DNA from: Gordius sp. MW1
Taxonomy: Eukaryota; Nematomorpha; Gordioida; Gordea; Gordiidae
Reading direction: 5' to 3'
NCBI GenBank assembly: GCA_964036665.1
Contig: OZ038526.1
Span: 744,001 to 808,000 of the forward strand
DNA length: 64,000 bases
The translations under genes and the position numbers were made by a program. Below, one piece after another: positions 35,221-46,481 of this stretch. The notes under the pieces are model-generated. The model was not told the DNA's origin. It saw nothing but the letters and a program-made list of their open reading frames with translations, and ran no database searches. How positions within the stretch are numbered: the first letter of the stretch is position 1; each line of letters opens with the position of its first letter.

Positions 35221-35505
35221 CATAAGAGTCAAAAAAACTCCGGGATTCTAACCCCAAAACTAGTTAAATTGCATAGCAATTAAAAAGTAAACAACTTTTA
35301 TTTATGTTTATTATATAACTAGTTAAATTGCATAGCATTAAAAGTAAACAACTTTTATCTATGTTTATTATATAACAAAAACTAGTTAAATTGCATAGCA
35401 ATTAAAAGTAAACAACTTTTATTTATGTTTATTATATAACTAGTTAAATTGCATAGCAATTAAAAGTAAATAACTTTTATTTATGTTTATTATATAATAG
35501 ATAAT
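34975..35505 (+). repeat. 58-bp tandem repeat
   Basis: Units of AACTAGTTAAATTGCATAGC, AATTAAAAGTAAACAAC and TTTTATTTATGTTTATTATA; one at 34975, then at least four in a row from about 35262. The unit contains the near-palindrome AATTGCATAGCAATT. Confidence 0.85.
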
Positions 35506-35524
35506 TTAACAAATCTTATATATA

Positions 35525-35648
35525 ACACACCGAGGGAGATAGAGATGAGGGCTGGGGCACCTCTTATGCATTAATTTAAAAAATAACACAGCGAGGGAGA
35601 TAGAGATGAGGGGTGGGGCACCTCTTTCTCATGCATTAATTTAAAAAA
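35525..35648 (+). repeat. 62-65-bp direct repeat x2
   Basis: AACACACCGAGGGAGATAGA, GATGAGGGCTGGGGCACC, then TTATGCATTAATTTAAAA, repeated once with small changes. Confidence 0.85.
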
Positions 35649-36314
35649 GCGATAACCTAATATACCCAATGCAAATAGATAAGGAGGGTAACGGACAACG
35701 GACGGACGGACAACGGACGGACACCAAAAAACGAGCCCATAAATTGCATAGCAATTAATAGTCATGTCCTTTGTTCTTTTGGTATAGTTATTCAGCAACT
35801 ACCATCATTATAAGTATTTTTATCATGTGTGTAATGCTACACTTTGAGTTTTAAAATGCTAAATTGACAGCAAAGTTTTAATAATATTTTTTTATTTAGA
35901 CGATATAAATATAAAATGAGTCTAAAAAATCAATTTATATATGGCTTACAAAGATTGGTACAGAACTTATCGAAAATATTAGTAATTAAAATATAAAATT
36001 GGCAACATCTAAATATAGGACTCACTTAATGCAAGGGACAGACTTGTTAAAGATATAGTTAATGTGAGCTATAATATGTTTTTGTAATACTAATTGTCAC
36101 ATGAAAATAGCAGGATAAATTATGAAATTATTATTATCAATTGGTGAGTAAAAAATGTTTTTTATATTAAACTAAAAATAACTTGGTATAATCTAAATAT
36201 ATTCCTTTCGTTGCTGTGTAGTGTTACTTAACGCATTTCTTCTTCTCTTCTTTATCAATTCGTAGGTCCCACATTCGTGGTTTTTTTTTATCAGTTTCTT
36301 TCATCTAGATCGTG

Positions 36315-37776
36315 TTAGAGCCATATTGTGATCGATCTTCTTATTGAGCATAACTTTGTCCACTTGTCCTTTCCAGGTACCACGAGGTCGACCTCTTTCT
36401 CTTTTTCCCGGCACTTCCTGTCTAGTACTATTCGAATGACGTCACTCGCATTTCTTCTCAAGATATGCCCATACCATCTTAGCCGATTTTCGTTAATATA
36501 GTCGGCTATTGGCTGAATACCCATTTTTTCTCTAAGACTTTCATTCGTCATATGGTCCAACTTTGTGTATCCCAAGCTCCAGCTTATCATTCTCATTTCC
36601 GTCGCTTGTAATAGTTTTTCTTGGGTCGCGTTCAAGGCCCATGTTTCACTTCCGTAGAGTAACACCGGTCTTACGATAGATTTGTAAGCTTTATTCTTCA
36701 ACCATATTGGCATCTTCTTGTCACACATTACACCGGATACGCTACGCCATTTTAACCATTCCTTCTGAATTCTTGCATTAACTTCTTTCGCGCAACCTCC
36801 CTCTTGATGTAGCATCGAGTCTAGGTACATAAACTTGTCAACTCTTGGGAATTTCAATTGTTCATTCATCGATTGTGTGGCTTCTGCGTTCATCTCCATG
36901 TATACCGTCTTTCGGTCATTGACTTTGAGCCCATATCTAGCCAAACGTTTCGACCACTTATCGGCTTCTTCAAATACGATATCCTTCTTTTCCTCGCATA
37001 ATACTATATCATCGGCATATAGCATACACCAAGGGGATGGCTTCTGTAAGTCCCTCGTTATCGTGTCTATAATAACGTTAAATAGAAACGGACTTAGGGC
37101 AGAACCTTGGTGTAAATCAATATTGACCTGAAAGGGCTTAGACTCTCAACTGTCGTTCACGATGTTGAGGCTTCATAGATGTTTTTGATTAGCCGTACAT
37201 ATGCATCCGAGATGCTCTGTCTTCTCAAGCACCACCAGATCAATTCACGGGGAACCGAGTCATATGCTTTCTCCAAGTCTATGAAGACCATGTGTAGATT
37301 CCTTCTTTTCCCTCCATATTTGTCCATAACTTGTCTTAGCGCAAAGATCGTGTTGATTGTGGATTTACCGGCCACAAAACCAAATTGGTTAGTCGATATG
37401 TCCACCTCCGTCTTCAACCTTGCTACTAAGATTCTTTCCATCAGTTTCAAGGAGTGGCATGTCAGCTTGATGCCTCTGTAATTACCACAATCTTGAGGGT
37501 CTCCTTTCCCTTTGAATATGGGTATGATCGTGCTTTGTCTCCATTGATCAGGGATGCGTTTTCGGCCCATATCTTGTTGAAAAGCTTCGTCATAGTCGTG
37601 ATTCCTTCTTCCCTGCACCCTATCAAAGCTTCCAACGGAATTCCGTCTGGTCCATTAGCTTTTCCATTTTGCATCTTTTTCATTTGTACCCTAACTTCTT
37701 CTTCCTGAAATAGTTCGACCATATTCATGTTAGGCTCTATATCGGGAAGGGGTTCTTTGTAGGGCTGCACCGTCAA
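36315..37776 (-). pseudogene. LINE reverse transcriptase domain
   Basis: Three overlapping frames. 37776-37462: MQNGKANGPDGIPLEAL. 37618-37157: DQWRQSTIIPIFKGKGDPQD, NYRGIKLT, FVAGKSTINTIFALRQVMD, MVFIDLEKAYDSVPRELIWW. 37025-36315: MLYADDIVLCEEK (catalytic YADD), KTVYMEMN, VLLYGSETWALN, RLRWYGHILRR. Two frameshifts make it non-functional. Confidence 0.9.
37752..37759 (+). repeat. Target-site duplication of the hAT, left
   Basis: GTTCTTTG, identical to 40336-40343. Confidence 0.95.
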
Positions 37777-40335
37777 ATTTTTAACCGATACCGATACTAC
37801 CGATATTTAAATAAATATACCGAGACAGATATTTTACATCTTATAAAAATGACACCTGTTAATATTTATAAAGCTTTATTTAAAATATTCCAAATTTTTT
37901 TTCATAAATAGTAATTTTTCAATAGTCTCCTGTAGAAGAGATCTTCTATGTGGACTATCAATATCACCAGTTATACTAAAAATAGATTCAGAAGGGATAG
38001 ATGTGGCGGGTGACGACAGATATTTTCTGGCCAGTGTTGCTAATATTGGCAAATCGGAACTATTTGTTGCCCAATATTCTAATAAATTTACATATGATCC
38101 CATTGATGTTTCGTTTATGATTCTATTACCCTTGTAAATTGGTGTTTTGAGATATAGGTCTATTCCAATAAACACGGATCACCTTATGAAAATTAATATT
38201 AGCTAAGTAAATATACCTATGATGATGTTTGTATCAATAGTTCCAGCCATTGAATCCACTGTTTCATTATATGTATCCCATATATTAAATTTCTTTGTTT
38301 TCGTAAGTTGTTTCACAGGTAGTAATGGTTCGTCGTTCTCTTAATAATTATTTTAGAAGTACAATTATATACCTTACCTGGCAAAATAGGTGTAGATGAG
38401 GACGCCACATTACTTTCAATATCCTTATATGCTTTAACTAACCGTGATCTATACTCAACAGATCCAGGCAAGAAAATATTTTTAAATCTTGGATCCAAAA
38501 TTGTTGCTATGACAAAATTGTCATTTTGGTATATGTATGAAAACCTAATTATAAATAAGCTATTACAAATCCTCGGTAAATATATAAATTACCTTTCAAA
38601 TAATTCATTTGTCATGGTTGTTCTAAATTGTTTTAAACACATATCAGAAATATTATCATATGTAGCTAATTCTTTCTTTAAAGTTTCAACAAAAGGTATA
38701 GTCACACTTATTAAACAATTGGTGTAACTCAATTCCTTTGTAACTCTAAAGAAAGGTTCCAAGGCCAACATCAATTTCTCCATGAGGATCCATTCATTAG
38801 TATCTATAAACACAGGAACAGTGTTTTGTAGAGTATACAGAGTTAAAGCCTCCTTCTGTTCCAATAACTTTTCAATCATTAGATAGGATGAGTTCCAGCG
38901 TGTGGGTTCATCTTGAATTAATTTGTGTTGGGGTAGGTTAAATTTCATTTGAATTTTATCCAATTTAAAATTTGATAGGGAGGAATGTTTAAAATAGGTC
39001 ACTAATCTTCTTGACTTTGTTAGAAGATTAGGTATATTCTCTTGCCCTAACAGGCATTTTTGTATAACTAATTGAAGGGAGTGAGCAAAACAGGATATAC
39101 TTTCATGATTTGATAGTCTACAGCCTGCTGCTAGATTCCTACCATTATCTCTAACGATAAGATGAACAGAATTTTTCTTTATTCCTAATAGGTAAATAAA
39201 TCTGCTATTAATGAAGAAATATTGATAGCAGTGTGGTTATCATTAAATACTGTAGTATTTAATGTCCTCTGTTTAAAATGATATTTGTTGTCTATATAAT
39301 GTGAAGTTAGACAAAACAAAGAATCTTGACCAGAATCACGGGTCCATATATCAATTGTAAAGCTTAGGTGCTTTTCAACACTCAGCTCTTCTTTAATTTT
39401 TTGTGATAAATCTTCATAAGATATATTTAATAAACTGGTGAAATACTTCCTACTGGGGATTGTATATTGGGGAGATAAATGATTTATTAAATTAACAAAT
39501 CCTTTGTCAGACACTACAGATAGTGGTTGGTTGTCTTTACAGATCATCTCTAATATTAATTGATGTATAATTTTGGAATTGTGATTATTAATATCCCACT
39601 TTTTTACATTGTTGAAAAGGTCTTTAATTTTTGGTTGAACTAATTTGGAATCAGATTTGAAGTTATTATCAGTCAATGTCTTTGATTTCTCCTCTAATAA
39701 TAATTGTTTATATTTTGTTGGATGATTATTAAGGATATGTTTTCTAAGATTTGTGGTGTTAAAATTAATTGATGTCTTGCCACCTCTTAAAACTTTTTTA
39801 TTGCAGTTATCAATTGTACAGGCTGCAATATGTGCTGAGTTCTCATCAATTATAAAATAATTCCAAATTAATGACTTGCTTTTAGACCTAAATATAATTT
39901 AATTTAAATAAAGTCAACGTAAGGCCATTTTAATTAATAATACACAACGTAGAATGTTATTCTAATTTAAAATATTTTAAATGCTTTGTTGATAAATATT
40001 ATATAATATATATATTAAAAATCGTATATACAATATATAATATAAAAATAAATACATTATATTATAAATTTTAAATATAAACTAACTTACATAATAATAT
40101 AAATAAGTGGTGGTAGAAATTTGAATGAATGAATCAATGAAAAAATAAATTAGATTTAACAGCAATTAAGTAAAATTTAATTTAAAAAGTATATAGATAT
40201 ACAGCTCTAACAAATATAAAATATTTGTAAAAAAAGTTTCAAGTATCGGTATCGGTATCGGTCGATTAATAACCGATACTGATATCGTTAAAAAATCGTG
40301 ATATCGGTACCGATACCGATATCGGTGCAGCCCTA
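37760..40335 (-). mobile_element. hAT transposon, nearly intact, perfect TSD
   Basis: Ends TAGGGCTGCACCG (37760) and CGGTGCAGCCCTA (40335) are inverted copies, flanked by exact GTTCTTTG duplications, the 8-bp size typical of hAT. Both subterminal zones are rich in ACCGATA/TATCGGT words, probable transposase-binding sites. The 2576-bp element contains one transposase gene on the minus strand with short introns. Perfect duplications and few lesions suggest a recent insertion. Confidence 0.95.
37876..39892 (-). pseudogene. hAT transposase (BED finger to dimerisation domain)
   Basis: From an acceptor TATATTTAG at 39893: RSKSLIWNYF then CTIDNC and LRKHILNNHP, a BED-type zinc finger. Then LSFTIDIWTRDSGQDS (DDE start), KNSVHLIVRDNGRN, CFAHSLQLVIQKCL, TRWNSSYLMIEKLLEQ. 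A 48-base intron (GTAATT...ATTAG) joins TNELFER to FSYIYQNDNFVIATILDPRF. Last exon: PILATLARKYLSSPATSIPS and SIFSITGDI, the hAT C-terminal dimerisation domain, ending LEYFK. The one certain lesion is a one-base frameshift at about 39187 (DLFTY|LLGIKK). The first exon was not identified. Confidence 0.85.
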
Positions 40336-40343
40336 GTTCTTTG
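40336..40343 (+). repeat. Target-site duplication of the hAT, right
   Basis: GTTCTTTG, identical to 37752-37759. Confidence 0.95.
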
Positions 40344-40698
40344 TCATTTGCAACATTCATGAGCTCGTTGAAATATCCTTTCCACCTTTCCAACACCTCC
40401 TTTGGCTTAAATAATGTGTGACCTTTTGAATTTTTGATTACTTTAAGTACCCCGACGTCACGTCACGACCTTTCTTCTCCCTTATCTTGGCCAATTTGTA
40501 CATAAGCTTGTCACCCCCTCTTTGATCGAGTTTGTTGGCCATCTCTGTGTAAGCCGTATTTTTCGCTATGGCAACCGCCTTCTTCGCAGAACTTTTTGCC
40601 TCCTTATAATCTTGATAATCCTCTGACTTTTTTGATATATGCCACCGCTTATATAGCGTTTTCTTGGTTTCGATGATGTTTCTAACGGATTGGTCCCA

Positions 40699-41640
40699 CT
40701 ACCATAGTTCTCTATTCAGCGCTTTGCCCCCTTTGGTCTGCCCTAACACCTGAATAGCCGTTTCTTTTAGATGAGCGGTGATCATTGTCCAATTGTCGTT
40801 CACGTTCCGTTCCAGAGTCTTGGCATTAAACAGCGTAGAGGCTTTCTGATGGTATTTTTCGTTTGTTGTCGTATCCTTAAGCCTTTTGTACCTAATTCGG
40901 GGCTCATAAACTTTTCTCCTTTCGGGATATATTCTTCTTTCAAGCATCATGACCAGTGACCGATGTTGCCTGGCGATTTCTTCGCCCGGTATTACTTTGC
41001 AGTCCTTAATCGTCCATAAATTTCTTCGTCGTATAAGCAGATAATCAATTTGACTAAAATGCTTCCCACTTCTGTACGTAACGATATGTTCTTCACGTTT
41101 CTGAAAATAAGTGTTAACGATCGCCATGTCATATGCTTGGGAAACTTGTAGAAGTCTATCCCCTTCCTTGTTCTTCATGCCATGCCCATGCCCTCCATGA
41201 TTTCTTTCGTAATTTTAACGATCTTTTCCCACGTGGGCGTTAAAGCCTGCCCCAATAATTAGCCTTTCCTCCTGTCGTATTCCTTGTATTTCTTTTTCCA
41301 ATGATTCGAAGAAGGTGTCTTTTTCGGATTCCAAACACCCAATTTGTGGTGCGTAGCCACAAATAACGGTTAGGAGGCCACCTTGATCTGCGATCTTAAC
41401 CCACATCAACCTATCTGAGCACCTTTTGACTTCAACAACTTTGTCCTTGAAGGGTTCGCTGAGAACGATACCGACCCCGTTTCGACCTGTTGGTGACCCG
41501 CTGTAATATAGCTTGTACCCCTCTCCTAGCTTTCGTGCCTTTGTTCCGTTCCATCTCGTTTCCTGTAGGCAAGCGATGTGTATTTTTCTTCTTTTGAGCA
41601 TCTGTGCGACCTCAATGCTTTTCCCCGTCAGCGTGCCCAC
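40699..41640 (-). pseudogene. LINE AP-endonuclease domain
   Basis: First frame (41640-41215): MGTLTGKSIEVAQML, CLQETRWNG, GVGIVLSEPF, CGYAPQIG and LIIGAGFNAHVG. Family members have GADFNAHVG or similar, so the catalytic Asp appears changed to Gly. Second frame (41178-40699): LLQVSQAYDMAIVNTYF, RSGKHFSQIDYLLIRRR, CKVIPGEEIARQHRSLV; this covers the SxxxD-type Asp and His motifs. The two frames are separated by a break around 41180-41215. Confidence 0.85.
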
Positions 41641-41747
41641 GTCCAGCTTGCTACCCGTAATTTGTCCACAACTAGATTCCTTAACCGCCTTCGTTGTTAG
41701 TCAGGCGGTAACCCTTGTAAATTTTATTGTTGGCTTTGTTGACAATT

Positions 41748-42660
41748 TATGATAATGATGCCGAATTCCAAAAAATTAGAAAAAGGGCAAAAAATTATCT
41801 TGTTGATAAGTTTGTTCTTAATGAGCATCATCTCATAGCTACCTTTTTAACACCTAAATACAAGAACATAAAAATTGAATCATAATGAACGGTTAAGCTT
41901 ATATGCTAATATAAGGCTTAAAATATCAAATATCCCACATGATGAGAGAAACAATAAAACAATTCTGGGGAATAATGCTAAAAAGCTTTGTATGTCTAAT
42001 GATGTACAATTGAATGATCTTTTTATGTTTGAAGAAGAAGAACCAGCATTTTCAGAAGAACTTGATGAGGTTCAAAAATATATTGATCTGAAATATACAT
42101 CATCATCTTCTACCTCAAATGAAGCAAATGATGATAATGATCTCACATGGTGGAAAAACCACACCTGTGAATTTTTTTTATATTAGTAAGCTAGCTACTC
42201 AATACTTAGCTACCCCAGCTTCCTCTGGAAGTAGTGAAAGAACTTTTTGAGCTGCCAACCGAGTTTTAGAAGAAAGGAGGTCACGGTTGAGCCCGGAAAA
42301 TCTAGAATCCATACTATACATCTATCATAATCTAAAACCTGGGGGTATTTAAAAATTTTATAAACTATTACTTTTAATTATTTTAAAGGTGAACCAATAG
42401 AAATTAAATTATTAAAAGATGGAATTGACACAGATGATTAATTAATATCATTTTATTGTATTTTAATATATATCTAATATGAAAATAAATATATTTATAC
42501 AGTAAAGTGTGAATTAAATTTAGGAAGAAAAAATATTTAAGATGGGCTGGGTTGGCCTGGGCTTAAAAAAAAAGTTTGTGAGTATGGGCTGGGTTGGGCA
42601 GTCGACCTGAACATGGGTTGGGCTGGGCCGGCAAAAACCGGCCCAGGCAGGACTCTACTC
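41748..42660 (+). pseudogene. hAT transposase C-terminal fragment with element end
   Basis: Plus strand: TIYDNDAEFQKIRKRAKNYL, then ATFLTPKYKNIKI (the A-T-x-L-D-P-R-F/Y-K motif), a frameshift, an acidic linker, DDNDLTWWKNHTCEF, a shift, SKLATQYLATPASSGSSERT, an in-frame TGA, then AANRVLEERRSRLSPENLES. This is the hAT dimerisation domain of a family different from 37760-40335. It is followed by GGGCTGGG-type subterminal repeats and an end GGACTCTA near 42658. The LINE 5' end abuts its left side. Confidence 0.8.
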
Positions 42661-42959
42661 TTGATATCAAATTCAACCAATAGATTGCCGCGTCATAAAA
42701 TTATTTGCCATAAAATGGTGGAGACAATAGAGTATCTTCTTTATATTTATTTTTTATTTTGATAAGAACTTATTTAATCTTGATATTAATAAATGATATA
42801 ATTTATGAAAAAAATCTTAAAATTATATAGTGATAAAACGTTTTGTGAAGCTATGACAAATTTCACTTTTTTCTGACATAATTGTTTCGGGATCATAATT
42901 TAGGTAAAAATAAATAAATTTACCATATTTGCCTTTTTTGTTTTTAACCTTTTATTAAA

Positions 42960-45410
42960 AATATTTACTGAAACTTTGCATAGAAGGTGAAATGACTGAT
43001 GTAGTGTTAAGCTTCGCAAAAAGATGCACAAATGAAGAAAGGGATGATTTTTGAGAAGAATTAGACGAAACGCTGTTTATGATACCCAGAACCGAGATAG
43101 CTATAATAAGCCAATATGAAGGGTGACTTAGGCAAAGCAAAAGAAGGATTTGAAATTTGATTTTATCACAAATACTTTCTCAAAATATTTAAATCACCTA
43201 AAAACGTACAAAAGTGGTAATCTATTTTCGCAGTGCGACTATCTTTTAATGCCCTGAAAGGAATTAAAAAATGTACAAGATTTAAGATAATACCTGGTGA
43301 GACTAAGCCCACGACAGATTTGTTGTGATAGAATATGTCATCTCCAAGGCAAAAACACAAGCCAAAGAGACAAAATGGGGTTCCGGCCACCAAACTTGAA
43401 AGATGTTTACAATCAATGAATTAAACGACTGAAGATAGGTAATCAGTAGAATGCTAATGATAGGTGGGATAACATATCTAAGACGGTAATTCAGTAACGA
43501 TATGTGTTATAGGAGAAGGCAAACCAAATATACAAAAAGATAAAGATACATGGTGGTGGAACGAAGATGTGCAATGCTTAGTAAAGTTGAAAAGAAAGCT
43601 TTTGAATAGTCAAGCAACAGAAAGGAAGAAACAAGATTGGCAACTGTGAAAGCCAAAAATGAGGCAAAACGTTGTGAGGCCAAGGCTAAGTAAGTGTCTA
43701 CAAAAAATGGAACTCCAAGTTAACTACTAAAGAAGGGGAAAGAATGATCAAGAAAATGGCAAAGGGCAGGGCAAGGAACTCAGAGGATTAGGTAAACGGG
43801 AAAACCAAAAAGAGCAAGGAAGGCAATACTCTAACTCTGCACCATCAAATCATGGATCGTTGGGAAGAATCCTATAAAAAATTAAACAGTGCAAATGGGT
43901 TTTCGGACCACTGCGAAAGGAAGAACTATGAATGTGACCCAAAGTTAGAAGTGACAGAAGAAGAAGTTGATCAGGTGCTTAAAGAGATGACCATGGGTAG
44001 AGCGGTGGGACCTGATAATATACCTGTGGATGGTTTAAAAATGCTAGGACCCTTAGGTGTACATTTACTTGCAAAGCTGTGTAACAAAATACTTGCAAGT
44101 GGTATGATGCCTAATGAGTGGAGGGAAAGCTATGTTCTACCAATCTATAAAATGGGAAGATGTACAAGAATGCAATAGCTATCGGGGGATTTAACGCGTC
44201 AGGTGAAGGTGTGGGAAAAGGTTATAGAAGTTAGACTCTAAAAAAATCTCAATAGATGAACGACAATTTGCGTTCATGCCTGGAAAGTCTACTTCAGATC
44301 CAATACATGGTCTTAGGCGACTTATGGAATTATATAAGGAAAAACAAAAGGATTTCATATGTGTTTCATCGATCTTGAGAAAGCTTTCGATAACGTGCCA
44401 AGGCAGTTGATATGGGATAGCCTGAGTTCCAATGGTGTACTCGACGCTTATATAAAAAGGATATGTATAGAAACGCAAAAACCAAAATTCGAACATCCAG
44501 TGGTACATCAAAGGGATTCAGTAATGTCGGCGTGCATCAAAGATCGGCCCTGAGTCCATTGCTCTTCATAACAATAATGGATTCGATAACGAAGGACCTG
44601 AAACGCAAATCACCTTGGGCAATGCTCTTTGCGGATGATATCTACCTGAACGCAGGCTTAAATGTTAAATTAGCAGAGCAGGTAAAAGTGTGGATGGAGC
44701 GAATTGAAAGCAAAGGGCTTAGAGTCAAAATTAAATATGTATGCTGGGAGTCGGGAAATGAACTCAAAGAAACACACCTGCAAATCGATGACTGCTGTTT
44801 AAGCAGTAGGAAGGAATTCTAGTATCTTGGTTCTAGGGTACAGTGTGAGGGATATGTGGAAAACAAAATTAAGGTAAAAATAAACGCAGGCTGGCTAAAA
44901 TTCAGGGAGTTGAGTGGTGTCCTGGGTGACAAACACATACCACTCAAATTAAAAGGGCGGTTATATAAGACCGTTATTGTACACACGGTATTGTATGGAG
45001 CGAAAACCTGGGCAATTAAGGCAAAAGAGGAGCATGGCTACAATGGGGATGCGAATTTTAAGATGAATCTTGGGAATAAGAGAGAAGGGCTATATAAAAA
45101 GAATCAAAGGGTAAACTAAATGAAGTTCCGATTCAGAGAAAGCTTGTAAGAAAATTGAGATGGTATGGCCATTTGAGGAGACGTAAGGAAAGTCACCTGG
45201 CAAAACGTATCCAGAAGGTGCAAGTCGAAGATAAGGCAAATAGAGGGAGGCCTAAACAGCCATGAAAACATAAAATAGGTATGAACTTGAAAAGGTCCGA
45301 GCTAAAGCGGACTGGTGTAAGTGCAGGAATATGTAGAGAAACTACTTGAAGGAGTTGACCACTAAGTGTGATAAACAACTGTAGGAAAAAAATGCTTAAA
45401 CTACACCAAG
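42960..45410 (+). pseudogene. Second APE-type LINE, plus strand, heavily decayed
   Basis: Endonuclease remnants: EGEMTDVVLSFAKRCTNEER, EELDETLFMIPRTEIAII, KIIPGETKPTT. Around 43550 the inter-domain WWW motif (DTWWWNEDV). RT: MDRWEESYKKLNS, MGRAVGPDNIPVDGL, MPNEWRESYVLPIYK, MCFIDLEKAFDNVPRQLIWD, SPWAMLFADDIYL (FADD box), VLYGAKTWAIKAKEE, RLRRWYGHL-like HLRRR. At least five frame changes. It lies head-on to the LINE at 36-41 kb and is a different subfamily. Confidence 0.85.
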
Positions 45411-45427
45411 AAATACACTATTTTATA

Positions 45428-45531
45428 AGATATGGGATAACATAGCTAACACGGTACGATCAGTAGCAAAGTGTGTTATAAGACAAGGCAAAGCAGGTAT
45501 ACAAAAAGATAAAGAGACATGGTGGTGGAAT
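45428..45531 (+). repeat. Repeated inter-domain fragment of the second LINE
   Basis: GGGATAACATAGCTAACACGG through AAAGATAAAGAGACATGGTG repeats 43466-43560 (same WDNI...KETWWW codons). It sits directly after the 3' end of the larger copy in the same orientation. Confidence 0.85.
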
Positions 45532-46286
45532 TCAGTTATTAAACCATTTATAATTCCAACCATAATAATTTGAGGTAATATTTGGGAATGCTTTACTTAT
45601 AATTACGATTCGCATTACGTGATTGTATAATATAATTTTGGTGAATATATATTTAATGGAAAAAAAGCTAGCATAATTAAGTCTTTAAATTTCCATATAT
45701 GAGGAAAAAATCGACGAGCAGTAATTTATATTATATTATTCTACAATAATAATAATAAAGTATAATAATAATTATGAGGATAAGAGGAGGGAAGGGGTAT
45801 ATAACGAACGAAAAGTGCCGAGTGTAAATCTATTTCTTCGCCCCTTCTTCAATACAAAATTAGATAAAACTGAAATAGTGTGAAAGGAAAAGATGTCATG
45901 AAATATCAGGATAAACCAAATGATATTTATATGCTTTTGGGTAGGTGTCAATCATCATCATAACTTATATAATATAGTCTTAAATTTTAGTACTGTATCT
46001 ATGGCAATGGCCTAGTTGCATAACTTCATTATTTGGTGTAAACTACACATATATCAATAAAGCAAAACCTAATTGAAATTGATAAAAAATCTAACAAAAA
46101 ATAGCCAAAATGGCCAAATTCTAGCTGTGTGGGAAAAGGACTATAACATTCTTATGACTTTTAATAGGTTCTTATTTGTCTCATTTATCTTCAAATTTAT
46201 AATAACAACTCTTTTTCCACAAAAATTGATTTATTTGACAACAATGTGGCACAATGTAAAATTAATTTAGAATATCATGCATATGT
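45532..46286. other. AT-rich intergenic DNA
   Basis: No element or gene recognised. The probable 3' end of the minus-strand glycoprotein gene lies at the right border: an AATAAA (minus strand) about 60 bases past the stop. Confidence 0.4.
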
Positions 46287-46481
46287 TTAACAATATGCAA
46301 GATCTCGTTGAATTGCAAAATTGAAATTAGGAGGTATGTAGTAGACATCTTGTATGGGGGGTGTAGGAGATAAACAAACTGAGCGTTGCAAAAAATATCC
46401 AGTCATAACAAAGGAGTAATATTCAATATCAGTGATTGCCACTGTTCCAAAAAATCCCATAGTATTCATAGCCAAAGTTAT
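46287..46481 (-). CDS. Candidate last exon of the glycoprotein gene
   Basis: Acceptor TATAAAG|ATAACT, then ITLAMNTMGFFGTVAITDIE, SFVMTGYFLQRSVCLSPTPP and a final QRDLAYC before TAA. Phase 0 fits exon 9. An AATAAA follows at about 60 bases. Two cysteines would give an even total. The intron before it (2.1 kb) holds Penelope-like fragments. Confidence 0.5.
   Translation of the reverse strand: MTLAMNTMGFFGTVAITDIEYYSFVMTGYFLQRSVCLSPTPPIQDVYYIPPNFNFAIQRDLAYC

Larger units (their letters stand above)
33869..35760. mobile_element. Satellite-bearing element, copy 2
   Basis: Same order as 13614-16312: GGGCCTTCGGCCCTCG hairpin, a shorter GA tract, GACTCATCTGTACTTCG, GCTATGCAATTTATGGGCG, GAATGCCTATAGGGGGG, then tandem CCAAT/ATTGG units, and at the right AAAACGAGCCCATAAATTGC. 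Just before the right end is a run of GGACGG/GGACAACGG, also seen in decayed form at 16262-16280. Confidence 0.75.
36230..41745 (-). mobile_element. APE-type LINE (RTE-like), degenerate, split by a hAT
   Basis: Non-LTR retrotransposon with AP-endonuclease followed by reverse transcriptase, 5' end near 41745 and 3' end near 36230. Its coding parts change frame several times. The insertion of a 2576-bp hAT at 37760 splits the codons between VANDKE and PLPDIEPN. Without that insert the element is about 2.9 kb, close to full length for RTE-type LINEs. No poly-A or microsatellite tail could be fixed. Confidence 0.85.

Noticed and set aside
36835..37131. Plus-strand ORFs opposite the LINE RT (also 37179-37481, 37454-37708)
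   Set aside because: They are antisense shadows of RT codons.
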